From NCBI GenBank assembly GCA_902536775.1, contig CACAYX010000008.1:1-49962 (forward strand): a stretch of DNA of 49,962 nucleotides, read 5' to 3'. Under the pieces are notes generated by a model that saw nothing but the letters and a program-made list of their open reading frames with translations, searched no databases and was not told the origin of the DNA. Positions 1 to 7,671 of this stretch are shown here, piece after piece; position 1 is the first letter of the stretch; the number at the start of each line of letters is the position of its first letter. The position numbers were made by a program, and so were the translations under genes. The DNA is from an uncultured Prochlorococcus sp. (GTDB lineage Bacteria > Cyanobacteriota > Cyanobacteriia > PCC-6307 > Cyanobiaceae).

Positions 1-189
1 TTTACATATATAAAATTTCTTTTTTAATAAGATTTCTCCCTCCTATTTGGGTTACATGGTTCCTATGGATAAAAAGAGGTGGTTTAAAAAGATAAATATG
101 AAAAGAATTTTTGCATATTTACTATAAAAATAAATCAGTTAAAATCTATCTGCTTTTTTTGAAATTTTTATTTAAGAATTAGGTAATTG

Positions 190-227
190 AGAGATTGTTT
201 TTAGCTAAGAAACAATCTCTTTTTTTA
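190..227 (+). terminator. Rho-independent terminator
   Basis: AGAGATTGTTT-TTAGCTAAG-AAACAATCTCT followed by a T-run. Confidence 0.7.
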
Positions 228-303
228 TAAATATTTGTTCACATAAAAAAGTGCTTGTCAGTATCCCTATTGACAAACACCCATGACGATCAATTTTTAA
301 AAA

Positions 304-483
304 TTAAACAGGCAATCTATGATCAATTTCCACTACTCCAGAATCCATAAGACGACCTATTTTTATAACTAAAGACATATCTAGCCTTGAAAATTCTGAT
401 TGATGGTTAGTTATCCAATCAAGTTCAGAAAGAGTTATAACTCCCAAAGTATTAACTTTAAGAAAAAGTAAGCCTAAATTCAT
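304..483 (-). CDS. small hypothetical protein (59 aa) downstream of hli genes
   Basis: Manual translation MNLGLLFLKVNTLGVITLSELDWITNHQSEFSRLDMSLVIKIGRLMDSGVVEIDHRLPV*; starts 1 nt after the upstream hli stop. Confidence 0.7.
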   Translation of the reverse strand: MNLGLLFLKVNTLGVITLSELDWITNHQSEFSRLDMSLVIKIGRLMDSGVVEIDHRLPV

Positions 484-484
484 T

Positions 485-613
485 TTAAAAAATTCCTGGA
501 ATTATCCAGCCGAACAAGCCATAATTTACAACTAATGCAAATAAGCCCATCATTGCCATTCTTCCATTAGTTCTCTCGGCGGTTTGCCAGTAAGTTGGTT
601 TTGAATTTTCCAT
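485..613 (-). CDS. hli: high light inducible protein (42 aa)
   Basis: MENSKPTYWQTAERTNGRMAMMGLFALVVNYGLFGWIIPGIF*; HLIP ERxNGRxAMxG motif; below the ORF-track size cutoff. Confidence 0.9.
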   Translation of the reverse strand: MENSKPTYWQTAERTNGRMAMMGLFALVVNYGLFGWIIPGIF

Positions 614-648
614 TTTTTCTGATTTGTAAGATTAATAAATAGTTAGCT

Positions 649-909
649 TTAAACGAAACCAGGAATTATTTGACCTGTTGTTAGATATGCTCCAACAGCA
701 GCAATTAGTCCAAGCATTGCGAATCTGCCGTTAAGAGTTTCAGCAATAACTTTTTCTTTTTCTATTGTTTTGATTTTTGTGTTTGTGTTTTTCATTTGAT
801 TAGAAGATGAATAGTTTAAATTTTCGTTTTGAAATTGCTTGGTTAAATAAGCAACGAGGATGGCTGTAAAGAATACAATTACGGCTAAAAAACCTGAAAG
901 TGGACTCAT
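649..909 (-). CDS. hli: high light inducible protein with N-terminal extension
   Basis: C-terminus ETLNGRFAMLGLIAAVGAYLTTGQIIPGFV; likely start at ATG 909 (MSPLSGFL...) rather than 984. Confidence 0.85.
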   Translation of the reverse strand: MSPLSGFLAVIVFFTAILVAYLTKQFQNENLNYSSSNQMKNTNTKIKTIEKEKVIAETLNGRFAMLGLIAAVGAYLTTGQIIPGFV

Positions 910-1115
910 TAAAAAATGCCTGGAATAATTTGTCCAGTTGAAACGTAAGCACCTACTAATGCAACAAGGCCAATCATTGCCCAACGACCATTAACTTTTT
1001 CTGCATTTTGTGGGTAGCTGTCGTAAGCAACAGACTCATCTATGTAAGGACGTGTTTCAGTAGGAAACATGTTTTGTCTGCCGCCTGATTCAGTAGTAAC
1101 GTTTGAATTAGCCAT
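909..1115 (-). CDS. hli: high light inducible protein
   Basis: KVNGRWAMIGLVALVGAYVSTGQIIPGIF; stop overlaps next start as TAATG. Confidence 0.9.
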   Translation of the reverse strand: MANSNVTTESGGRQNMFPTETRPYIDESVAYDSYPQNAEKVNGRWAMIGLVALVGAYVSTGQIIPGIF

Positions 1116-1419
1116 TGAAGTTGTGTAATTGTTAATTAATGTAACACTTCTATTAATAAATGTAAAGTATTAAGCCGAAATTAAGTTATTTTCAAGATAT
1201 TTGCTACATATACGTAACATAATAGTAACATAAACTTTTAAATAGTTGTTTTTTAGGCTTGCTACGCTTTACAGATTGGCTCGAAAACTGTTAAAAGTTC
1301 AATTCGATGTTTAAGTATTTATTTTTAAATCTTTAGAAAGATATCAATTTGGTAGAAAAAACTACATCATTCTGAAATTTGAATAATTAGTTTTTAGACA
1401 TAATATATTCGACTTTATT

Positions 1420-1548
1420 ATGGAATTCGCAAAAAAAATCATGACCGAAAAAGCTGAAAAGCTTAATGGGAAAGCTGCAATGCTTGGAATGTTTGCGCTT
1501 GTGGGAGCTTATTATTTTACTGGTCAAATTCTTCCAGGAATTTTCTAG
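1420..1548 (+). CDS. hli: high light inducible protein (42 aa)
   Basis: MEFAKKIMTEKAEKLNGKAAMLGMFALVGAYYFTGQILPGIF*. Confidence 0.88.
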   Translation: MEFAKKIMTEKAEKLNGKAAMLGMFALVGAYYFTGQILPGIF

Positions 1549-1621
1549 TAAAAATCCTTTTTAAATTTTTTGCAGGGCTTTATCAAGCCCTTTTTTACTG
1601 GATGATTTTATTATTCCCTTT

Positions 1622-2359
1622 TTAATTATCTAATAATTCAAATAATTTACTTATTAAAAGCTTTCTTTTAAAAAAAGTTTTATCAATATATTTTTTATTA
1701 TTTTCTTTTAAAATTTCCTGACCATTTGAGCCCAATCCTTTAAAGACAAATTCTTTATCTTCTTTAATCCACTTATTTATCATTCCTCTCGTTGTCTCTA
1801 TATGGAATTGCAATCCGTAAGCGAAATTACCAATCCTAAAAAACTGTTCCTTACAAAGTGCACTACTAGCAATGAGGACTGCTTTATTAGGTAATAAAAT
1901 CCTATCTCCATGCCAATGCAGGACATGAAAAGGGTCTTCAAACAGTGTTTTAAATTCTTTATTTGATTTATTGATAAAAATTTGAGACCATCCAATTTCT
2001 GGTAATGCTTGTGGAGGTGATCCATATTTAAGAATTTCTACATCTCCTCCAGCAGCACTCGCAAGCAACTGAGCACCTAAGCAAACACCGATTATAGGTC
2101 TTTCATTTTCTAATTCTTTTTTTATGAAATCTCTTTCTAACCTAAGCCAGGGATATCTTTCGCTTCCAATATCTTTAACTCCCATTGGTCCACCCATAAT
2201 TAAAATTAGGTCACCTTTTTTTGTTTGCGGCAGAGCATTTTTATTATCTAAACGAATAATTTCGATTTTCAAATCTCTTTCTCTAGCAAATTGTTCAAAA
2301 AGACCTGGCCCCTCTATTTCTAAATGCTGCAAAACTAATACGCGTCTTATTCCCTTCAT
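1622..2359 (-). CDS. class I glutamine amidotransferase family protein
   Basis: GVCLGAQLLA nucleophile motif, LQFHIE histidine motif, VLQHLEIEGPG start. Confidence 0.85.
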   Translation of the reverse strand: MKGIRRVLVLQHLEIEGPGLFEQFARERDLKIEIIRLDNKNALPQTKKGDLILIMGGPMGVKDIGSERYPWLRLERDFIKKELENERPIIGVCLGAQLLASAAGGDVEILKYGSPPQALPEIGWSQIFINKSNKEFKTLFEDPFHVLHWHGDRILLPNKAVLIASSALCKEQFFRIGNFAYGLQFHIETTRGMINKWIKEDKEFVFKGLGSNGQEILKENNKKYIDKTFFKRKLLISKLFELLDN

Positions 2360-2652
2360 TCACTTTCCATTATTTCAGCAGATTCAGAACAAACATTAAC
2401 GCTAAACCACTTCATTGCGGACCAAGTATCTTCTTGGTATGTACCTGCTGCAATACTTACAAAACAATCATTTTCATACCAACTTCGATAACTGGGAGTT
2501 ACTCCCGTTCCTTTTAGTCTATTTTCTAAGCCTTTTCCATATTTTTTAATAACAATATTTATAGCTTCATTCTCAATTTCTCTTTGCTTTTCATCAGCAA
2601 AAACTCCCAATGGGAAAAAAAAAAGAATTGATGCAATAATTAAACGTATCAT
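2356..2652 (-). CDS. small secreted hypothetical protein
   Basis: N-terminal signal peptide MIRLIIASILFFFPLGVFADE; overlaps the GATase gene by 4 nt. Confidence 0.65.
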   Translation of the reverse strand: MIRLIIASILFFFPLGVFADEKQREIENEAINIVIKKYGKGLENRLKGTGVTPSYRSWYENDCFVSIAAGTYQEDTWSAMKWFSVNVCSESAEIMESE

Positions 2653-2664
2653 TTATTATTTATT

Positions 2665-2955
2665 TTATATGTAGCTAATTTCATATCGATTGATTAATTT
2701 TTTAAAATCATCAACTCTATTTTGTCCATCTTTTAATGGTCTTGAGGAGTCAAGAACGGCTGCACAACATAATTGCCAACAAGATTTTTCATCTAGTCCC
2801 AATTTTTTACATATATTTTTTGGAGCTTTGATAACTGTATTTATTTCTGCGATATGTTGAGTGATTTCCCATAATTCTCCTTCAAGAAAGTCAATTTCAA
2901 TACTTGATAATAATTCTGTAGCAACGTAATCCTTAATTAGCTCAGTTAATTCCAC
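2665..2955 (-). CDS. conserved hypothetical, paralogous to the ORF at 18821-19120
   Basis: Shared pattern KAP..IC..L.L....W..C.A..LD...P with the 18.8 kb ORF. Confidence 0.65.
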   Translation of the reverse strand: MELTELIKDYVATELLSSIEIDFLEGELWEITQHIAEINTVIKAPKNICKKLGLDEKSCWQLCCAAVLDSSRPLKDGQNRVDDFKKLINRYEISYI

Positions 2956-3066
2956 AAATTTTATTGAAACAGAAAAAGTTAAATCATCTCTAAGTATTTG
3001 TATAGCAAGATAAAAAAAGGGAGCTAGTTTCTACCTCATCTTGAATGTCCTATCGATATTAAGAGA

Positions 3067-3204
3067 CTACATCATTTCGTATTGATCAAGTTTGGTTTTT
3101 AATTTTGTTGCTTGTTTAATCAATGACAAAGCTTCTTTTCTGCCAGTTGAATTACTAGCCTGGACTATAAGATCGGCGTATTTCTTTGCGATTTTTTTTT
3201 CCAT
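3067..3204 (-). CDS. small hypothetical protein (45 aa), paralog of the ORF at 20733
   Basis: MEKKIAKKYADLIVQASNSTGRKEALSLIKQATKLKTKLDQYEMM*. Confidence 0.65.
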   Translation of the reverse strand: MEKKIAKKYADLIVQASNSTGRKEALSLIKQATKLKTKLDQYEMM

Positions 3205-3250
3205 AATTTAAGCTACATAAAACGCCGTTTTTGAATCTTGCAACTAGCGA

Positions 3251-3411
3251 TTAACAGCTAGTAGTAGGTAAGGAATCAACGGTTAAAACCTCAGAGCTTA
3301 CAATTTGGAACGGGTCAGCTCTATTTTTAAATTTATAATCAATTAATAAAAAGCTGTTGGTATCTACGATTACATTGTTTTCAAACCCTGATTTAATTTA
3401 TAGTTATCCAT
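3251..3411 (-). pseudogene. possible frameshifted small gene
   Basis: ATG at 3411 (MDNYKLN...) and a coding-like tail SGFENNVIVDTNSFLLIDYKFKNRADPFQIVSSEVLTVDSLPTTSC* in a different frame; span of 161 nt is one short of a multiple of 3. Confidence 0.35.
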
Positions 3412-3454
3412 GAATGAGATTGAAAATTTAAGATAATTTATAAATTCAATAAAA

Positions 3455-3480
3455 AAAAGAGGGTTAAAAACCCCCTTCGG
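3455..3480 (-). terminator. Rho-independent terminator of the 3502-3807 gene
   Basis: Minus strand AAGGGGGTTTTTAACCCTCTTTTTTTT. Confidence 0.6.
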
Positions 3481-3501
3481 TTTATTAAAAGACCTAATTT
3501 A

Positions 3502-3807
3502 CTAATTCCCTAAACCTAGAGGAGCCCAAAGAGTTGCTTCAGAACCTATAACAGGGACAACTCCTGTAGTTTTTGCATTAGAAACTTTATTTTTAACAAT
3601 AGGATTATCTTGTTCTCCTAAAGCTGCCCATAAAGTTGATTGATGAGCGATAACTGGTTGAACTTTTAATTGTTGAGATTGAAAAGAAGGCTTTTGGGTT
3701 CTTACAAGTTGGACTCCAAGAGAACCAACAATAAATGCTCCAAGAAAACCTGCAAGTATAGCAGTAATATTGTTACTACTTACTGAGGTAGATACGTTAT
3801 TAGACAT
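3502..3807 (-). CDS. small membrane-anchored protein with a duplicated TLWAxLG motif
   Basis: MSNNVSTSVSSNNITAILAGFLGAFIVGSLG then PVIAHQSTLWAALGEQDN and PVIGSEATLWAPLGLGN; ORF extends to 3831 if the upstream ATG is used. Confidence 0.7.
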   Translation of the reverse strand: MSNNVSTSVSSNNITAILAGFLGAFIVGSLGVQLVRTQKPSFQSQQLKVQPVIAHQSTLWAALGEQDNPIVKNKVSNAKTTGVVPVIGSEATLWAPLGLGN

Positions 3808-3839
3808 AATAGTTATGTGACTAAATTTCATTTTTGACT

Positions 3840-3896
3840 GAAGTCCCCGTTCCTTGGCTTCAATCTTAATGCGGCTCGTAAAACGAGATGAACGTT
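3840..3896 (-). promoter_or_regulatory. candidate structured 5' leader, glutamine riboswitch (glnA / Downstream-peptide) -like
   Basis: Minus strand CGTTCAT-CTCGTTTTACGAG-CCGCATTAAGATTGAAGCCAAGGAACGGGGAC; closing stem CGTTC/GAACG, internal hairpin CTCGT/ACGAG. Confidence 0.35.
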
Positions 3897-3899
3897 TAT

Positions 3900-3913
3900 G
3901 TAGTCTACGCTAC
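3900..3913 (-). promoter_or_regulatory. NtcA-type box GTA-N8-TAC
   Basis: GTAGTCTACGCTAC; perfect consensus upstream of the 3807 gene, though such matches occur by chance in AT-rich DNA. Confidence 0.4.
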
Positions 3914-3992
3914 ATTTTTACTATAAGGACAATTTAATTTACAAGATGTTAATGGCAATACAAAAACCTGTTAAAAAATAAGAAATTAAATT

Positions 3993-4133
3993 TTAAAGTG
4001 AAGAAAATATATTTGAATTTTTATGGGTAAAGAATAATTGATTATTTTCATAATTGTTTGCAGAATAACTTTCGGAAACAACAGTTCCATGAGTTATTCC
4101 AAATATAAAACCAAGTAAAATCGCTAAACGCAT
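3993..4133 (-). CDS. small hypothetical protein (46 aa) with signal-like N-terminus
   Basis: MRLAILLGFIFGITHGTVVSESYSANNYENNQLFFTHKNSNIFSSL*. Confidence 0.45.
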   Translation of the reverse strand: MRLAILLGFIFGITHGTVVSESYSANNYENNQLFFTHKNSNIFSSL

Positions 4134-4208
4134 CCAAAAATATAAATTTGATGTTAATTTCCCTCGAATTAAGAATATGTGATGTTGTTATTTATACTAA
4201 ATAATTTT

Positions 4209-5270
4209 TTATCCCCCAAGATATGACATTGATGGATGTATTTTTTGATTTTTGTCAGTTGTTTTCTCTAATACTTTAAATCGATCTTCACTATAGTTAT
4301 CTTCTCTAGCTTCCCAAATGCTCTTGATTTTATTTTCCAATTCATGGAGATTAATTGGTAGAGACAGCCATGGGTTTAGATTTATACCTTCATTAGAAAA
4401 TAGACATGTATAAGCATATCCATCGCTAGTTATTCTCAATCTATTACAATCTGAACAAAAAGGATTACTTATTGAAGAGATTGTACTTACAAAACTATTT
4501 GAATCACTCATATACCATCTATTAGCAGTTTGTCCCTCCTTTCTTCCGTAGTCTTTTAATCGATGTTTCTTTTTTAATAGCCTAATAATTCTTTCAGAGA
4601 AAAAAACATCTGATGGCTGCCAATTATTAGATGTTCCTACGTCCATATATTCAATGAAACGAATTTCTACAGACCTTTTTTTTGCAAAATCAACTAATTC
4701 AAAAATTTGATTATCATTAATCTCTTTCTTTATAACTGCATTTATTTTTAATTTTCCCGCCTTTGGATTAAATCCAGCATTAATTGCATGATCTATTCCT
4801 TCAAGGACAGTAAATAATTTTTCTTTGCCAATAATTTTATTTTCCTCTCCAATCATGTTAGAAAAAATATCAGGATCAATCGCATCTAAACTTACTGTTA
4901 TGCGGTCTAAACCATTTTTAAAAAGCTCATTAGCTTTTTTCTTAGAGAGCAAATATCCATTTGTGGTTAGAGAAATATCCTGTAAATTAGCTACTGGATT
5001 TGATTCTTCTAATCTTTGCGATTTAATTTCATAAAGAAGTTCATCTAATTGAGAACTCAATAAAGGTTCTCCTCCAGTGATTCTTAAAGAATTTACCCCT
5101 AATCGACAACTGACTAAAATTAATTTTTTAAATTGTTCAATATTTAAAACATCTAAACTATAATTCTCAGGTTTACAGTAAACACACGAAAAATTGCAAT
5201 TTTGTTTAAGAGATAACCTTAAAACTTTTAACTTTCTTTTTCTATTATCCTCCAATTGCTTAAATCCCAT
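4209..5270 (-). CDS. moaA: GTP 3',8-cyclase MoaA (molybdenum cofactor biosynthesis)
   Basis: Radical SAM CxxxCxxC motif (CNFSCVYC), second cluster NPFCSDCNRLRITSDG, C-terminal SYLGG. Confidence 0.95.
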   Translation of the reverse strand: MGFKQLEDNRKRKLKVLRLSLKQNCNFSCVYCKPENYSLDVLNIEQFKKLILVSCRLGVNSLRITGGEPLLSSQLDELLYEIKSQRLEESNPVANLQDISLTTNGYLLSKKKANELFKNGLDRITVSLDAIDPDIFSNMIGEENKIIGKEKLFTVLEGIDHAINAGFNPKAGKLKINAVIKKEINDNQIFELVDFAKKRSVEIRFIEYMDVGTSNNWQPSDVFFSERIIRLLKKKHRLKDYGRKEGQTANRWYMSDSNSFVSTISSISNPFCSDCNRLRITSDGYAYTCLFSNEGINLNPWLSLPINLHELENKIKSIWEAREDNYSEDRFKVLEKTTDKNQKIHPSMSYLGG

Positions 5271-5865
5271 TATTCATATTTAAGAATTCTCTCTTGGAAT
5301 TTATATTAATTAAATCTTCATTGTTTGCATAGAAATATTTATGGGGAATTTGATCAACCCATCCGAGAAAATTTTTCTTACCAGAGGATAACTTTTTTTT
5401 TAATTTAAAATGATTTTCTTCATTGATGGGATAAATTCCGAATAATGGTTGTGCAAAAATTCCATCATGTGAGATTACCGCAAAATTTTGATTTTCTTCC
5501 CATGATTTAAAAAGTGAATAAATTAATTTTGTACTCAAATTAGGCATATCGACTGGGATAATTAGGATATTTTTAGTAGTTTTTTTAAAAGATGAAAAAA
5601 TTTGTTCTATACAAGTTAAGGGTCCATCAAAGGGTTGGGCATCTGAAATAAACTCAACATTATTCCTTTTATCAACTTCCTTTAAATGAGAAGTATAGTT
5701 TGTTATTACAAAAGTTTCTAAATTAAGGTTTTTTAATATTTTTATTTTGTGAGTCAGCCAATTTCCTCCTTCATGATGTTTAATTAGTGCTTTATCAGAC
5801 CCCATCCTTGAACTCTTGCCACCAGCCAAAATGAATGCTTTAAATTTTTTATGTTTTATTTCCAT
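5260..5865 (-). CDS. mobA: molybdenum cofactor guanylyltransferase MobA
   Basis: FILAGGKSSRMGSDKAL nucleotidyltransferase signature; overlaps moaA. Confidence 0.9.
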   Translation of the reverse strand: MEIKHKKFKAFILAGGKSSRMGSDKALIKHHEGGNWLTHKIKILKNLNLETFVITNYTSHLKEVDKRNNVEFISDAQPFDGPLTCIEQIFSSFKKTTKNILIIPVDMPNLSTKLIYSLFKSWEENQNFAVISHDGIFAQPLFGIYPINEENHFKLKKKLSSGKKNFLGWVDQIPHKYFYANNEDLININSKREFLNMNNGI

Positions 5866-5898
5866 AACTTAGACAATATTTTTCCACGAGTATTTTAT

Positions 5899-5912
5899 GT
5901 ATCGAATAATAC
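5899..5912. promoter_or_regulatory. NtcA-type box, mobA-proximal
   Basis: GTATCGAATAATAC = GTA-N8-TAC. Confidence 0.65.
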
Positions 5913-6012
5913 GAATAATCAGATTACTAATTTTCCCCAATTTTGATTTTATTAGTGCTGACTATTAATTCTAGTCTTTAAAAAAAGTTGCATTTCTTAA
6001 AATCTAGATTTT

Positions 6013-6026
6013 GTATTAAATAATAC
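6013..6026 (+). promoter_or_regulatory. NtcA-type box, transporter-proximal
   Basis: GTATTAAATAATAC = GTA-N8-TAC; -10-like TTAAAT at ~6049-6054 with suitable NtcA-activated spacing. Confidence 0.75.
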
Positions 6027-6082
6027 AAATGAATGCATGGGCCGAAATTTAAATTTCTAAGACTATCCCTTATAAAATTTTT

Positions 6083-7636
6083 ATGTTAAGTGATGTTTGG
6101 TCTTTAAATGGCAGATATAGAACTCTTCACCTCACCTGGTTTGCCTTTTTCCTTACTTTTGTTGTGTGGTTTAACCTCGCACCTCTTGCAACTACTGTTA
6201 AAGCCGATTTAGGTTTATCTGTTGCTCAAATTAGAACAGTAGCAATATGTAATGTTGCTTTGACTATTCCTGCAAGAGTTTTGATTGGAATGTTATTGGA
6301 TAAATTTGGCCCAAGAAAAACTTACTCAACAATCTTGATATTTTCAGTCGTCCCATGTTTATTATTTGCTAGTGCTCAAGACTTCAATCAACTTGTTATT
6401 GCAAGATTGCTTTTATCAATAGTAGGAGCAGGCTTTGTTATCGGCATAAGAATGGTATCTGAGTGGTTCCCTCCCAAAGAAATTGGTTTGGCTGAGGGAA
6501 TATATGGAGGATGGGGAAATTTTGGATCTGCTTTTTCTGCCCTTTCTCTTGTTGCTGTAGCTGGATTTTTGTCTTTTTCAGGCGGGTTTGAGTTGCCAAC
6601 TGGAGCTGTACTTAATTGGAGGGGAGCTATTGCTCTTACAGGAATTATTTCTTTCGTATATGGAATAATTTATTTCTTTAGTGTGACTGATACCCCCCCA
6701 GGAAAACCTTATCAAAGGCCTGCAAAAACAGCTGGTTTAGAAGTAACGAGTATAAAAGATTTCTTGGGTTTAATCGGTATGAATGTCCCATTTGCAGCAA
6801 TTCTTTCAGTCCTGTGTTGGAGACTTCAAAAAGTAGGTTTCCTTACTTCATCTACTTATCCAATAGCCTTAATCGCAGTTTTAGGGTGGTTTATTTTCCA
6901 AACTTGGGGAATTGTAAGAACGAATATTGAATTATTAAAAGGAACTAAAATTTACCCTAAAGAAGATAGATATGAATTCAAACAAGTAGCTATCTTGGAA
7001 TTAACTTACATTGTAAATTTTGGATCAGAATTGGCAGTAGTTTCAATGCTTCCTAGTTTCTTTGAATTTACATTTGATTTACCTAAAGCCGTAGCGGGAA
7101 TTCTTGCATCATGTTATGCATTTGTGAATTTAATAGCTAGACCTGCTGGAGGATTGATATCTGATAGAACAGGCAATAGAAAAAATACAATGGGATTCCT
7201 AACTATGGGATTAGGGTTTGGATATCTATTGATGTCTTTAATAAAACCTGGAACATTTACAGGATCAGCAGGAATTCTTATGGCTGTATTTTTAACCATG
7301 CTTTGTTCATTTTTTGTTCAATCAGGAGAAGGTTCAACTTTTGCTTTAGTTCCCTTAGTTAAAAAAAGAGTAACAGGGCAAATAGCTGGATTGGTTGGGG
7401 CTTATGGAAATGTTGGTGCGGTAACTTATCTAAATATTTATAGCCTTTTACCTTTATGGATGGGTGGAGGTAAAGATCCTTCTCCAGAAATAATTGCTGC
7501 TTCAAATAGTGCCTTCTTCCAAGTTTTAGGTATAGCAGGATTAATAGTTGGATTCTTCTGTTATTTCTTTTTAAAGGAACCTCAAGGATCATTTGCGGAT
7601 GCTTATGAAGGCGAAAAAGCTGAAAATTATGTTTAA
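6083..7636 (+). CDS. nrtP: MFS nitrate/nitrite transporter (NrtP/NapA type)
   Basis: Nitrate-nitrite porter motifs GWGNFGSAFSAL and GAYGNVGAVTYL; adjacent to narB. Confidence 0.93.
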   Translation: MLSDVWSLNGRYRTLHLTWFAFFLTFVVWFNLAPLATTVKADLGLSVAQIRTVAICNVALTIPARVLIGMLLDKFGPRKTYSTILIFSVVPCLLFASAQDFNQLVIARLLLSIVGAGFVIGIRMVSEWFPPKEIGLAEGIYGGWGNFGSAFSALSLVAVAGFLSFSGGFELPTGAVLNWRGAIALTGIISFVYGIIYFFSVTDTPPGKPYQRPAKTAGLEVTSIKDFLGLIGMNVPFAAILSVLCWRLQKVGFLTSSTYPIALIAVLGWFIFQTWGIVRTNIELLKGTKIYPKEDRYEFKQVAILELTYIVNFGSELAVVSMLPSFFEFTFDLPKAVAGILASCYAFVNLIARPAGGLISDRTGNRKNTMGFLTMGLGFGYLLMSLIKPGTFTGSAGILMAVFLTMLCSFFVQSGEGSTFALVPLVKKRVTGQIAGLVGAYGNVGAVTYLNIYSLLPLWMGGGKDPSPEIIAASNSAFFQVLGIAGLIVGFFCYFFLKEPQGSFADAYEGEKAENYV

Positions 7637-7671
7637 CCAATAACTGTTTAGATATTTATAAAAGAAATTTT

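Noticed and set aside
1140-1419. NtcA-like or repeat-like elements between the divergent hli genes (GTAACACTTC..., GTAACATAATAGTAAC)
   Set aside because: None matches GTA-N8-TAC or forms a convincing hairpin.
1798-2399. Antisense ORFs 1798-2025 and 2124-2399 within the amidotransferase region
   Set aside because: Overlap a strongly supported gene (or its other frame) and show no recognisable motif.
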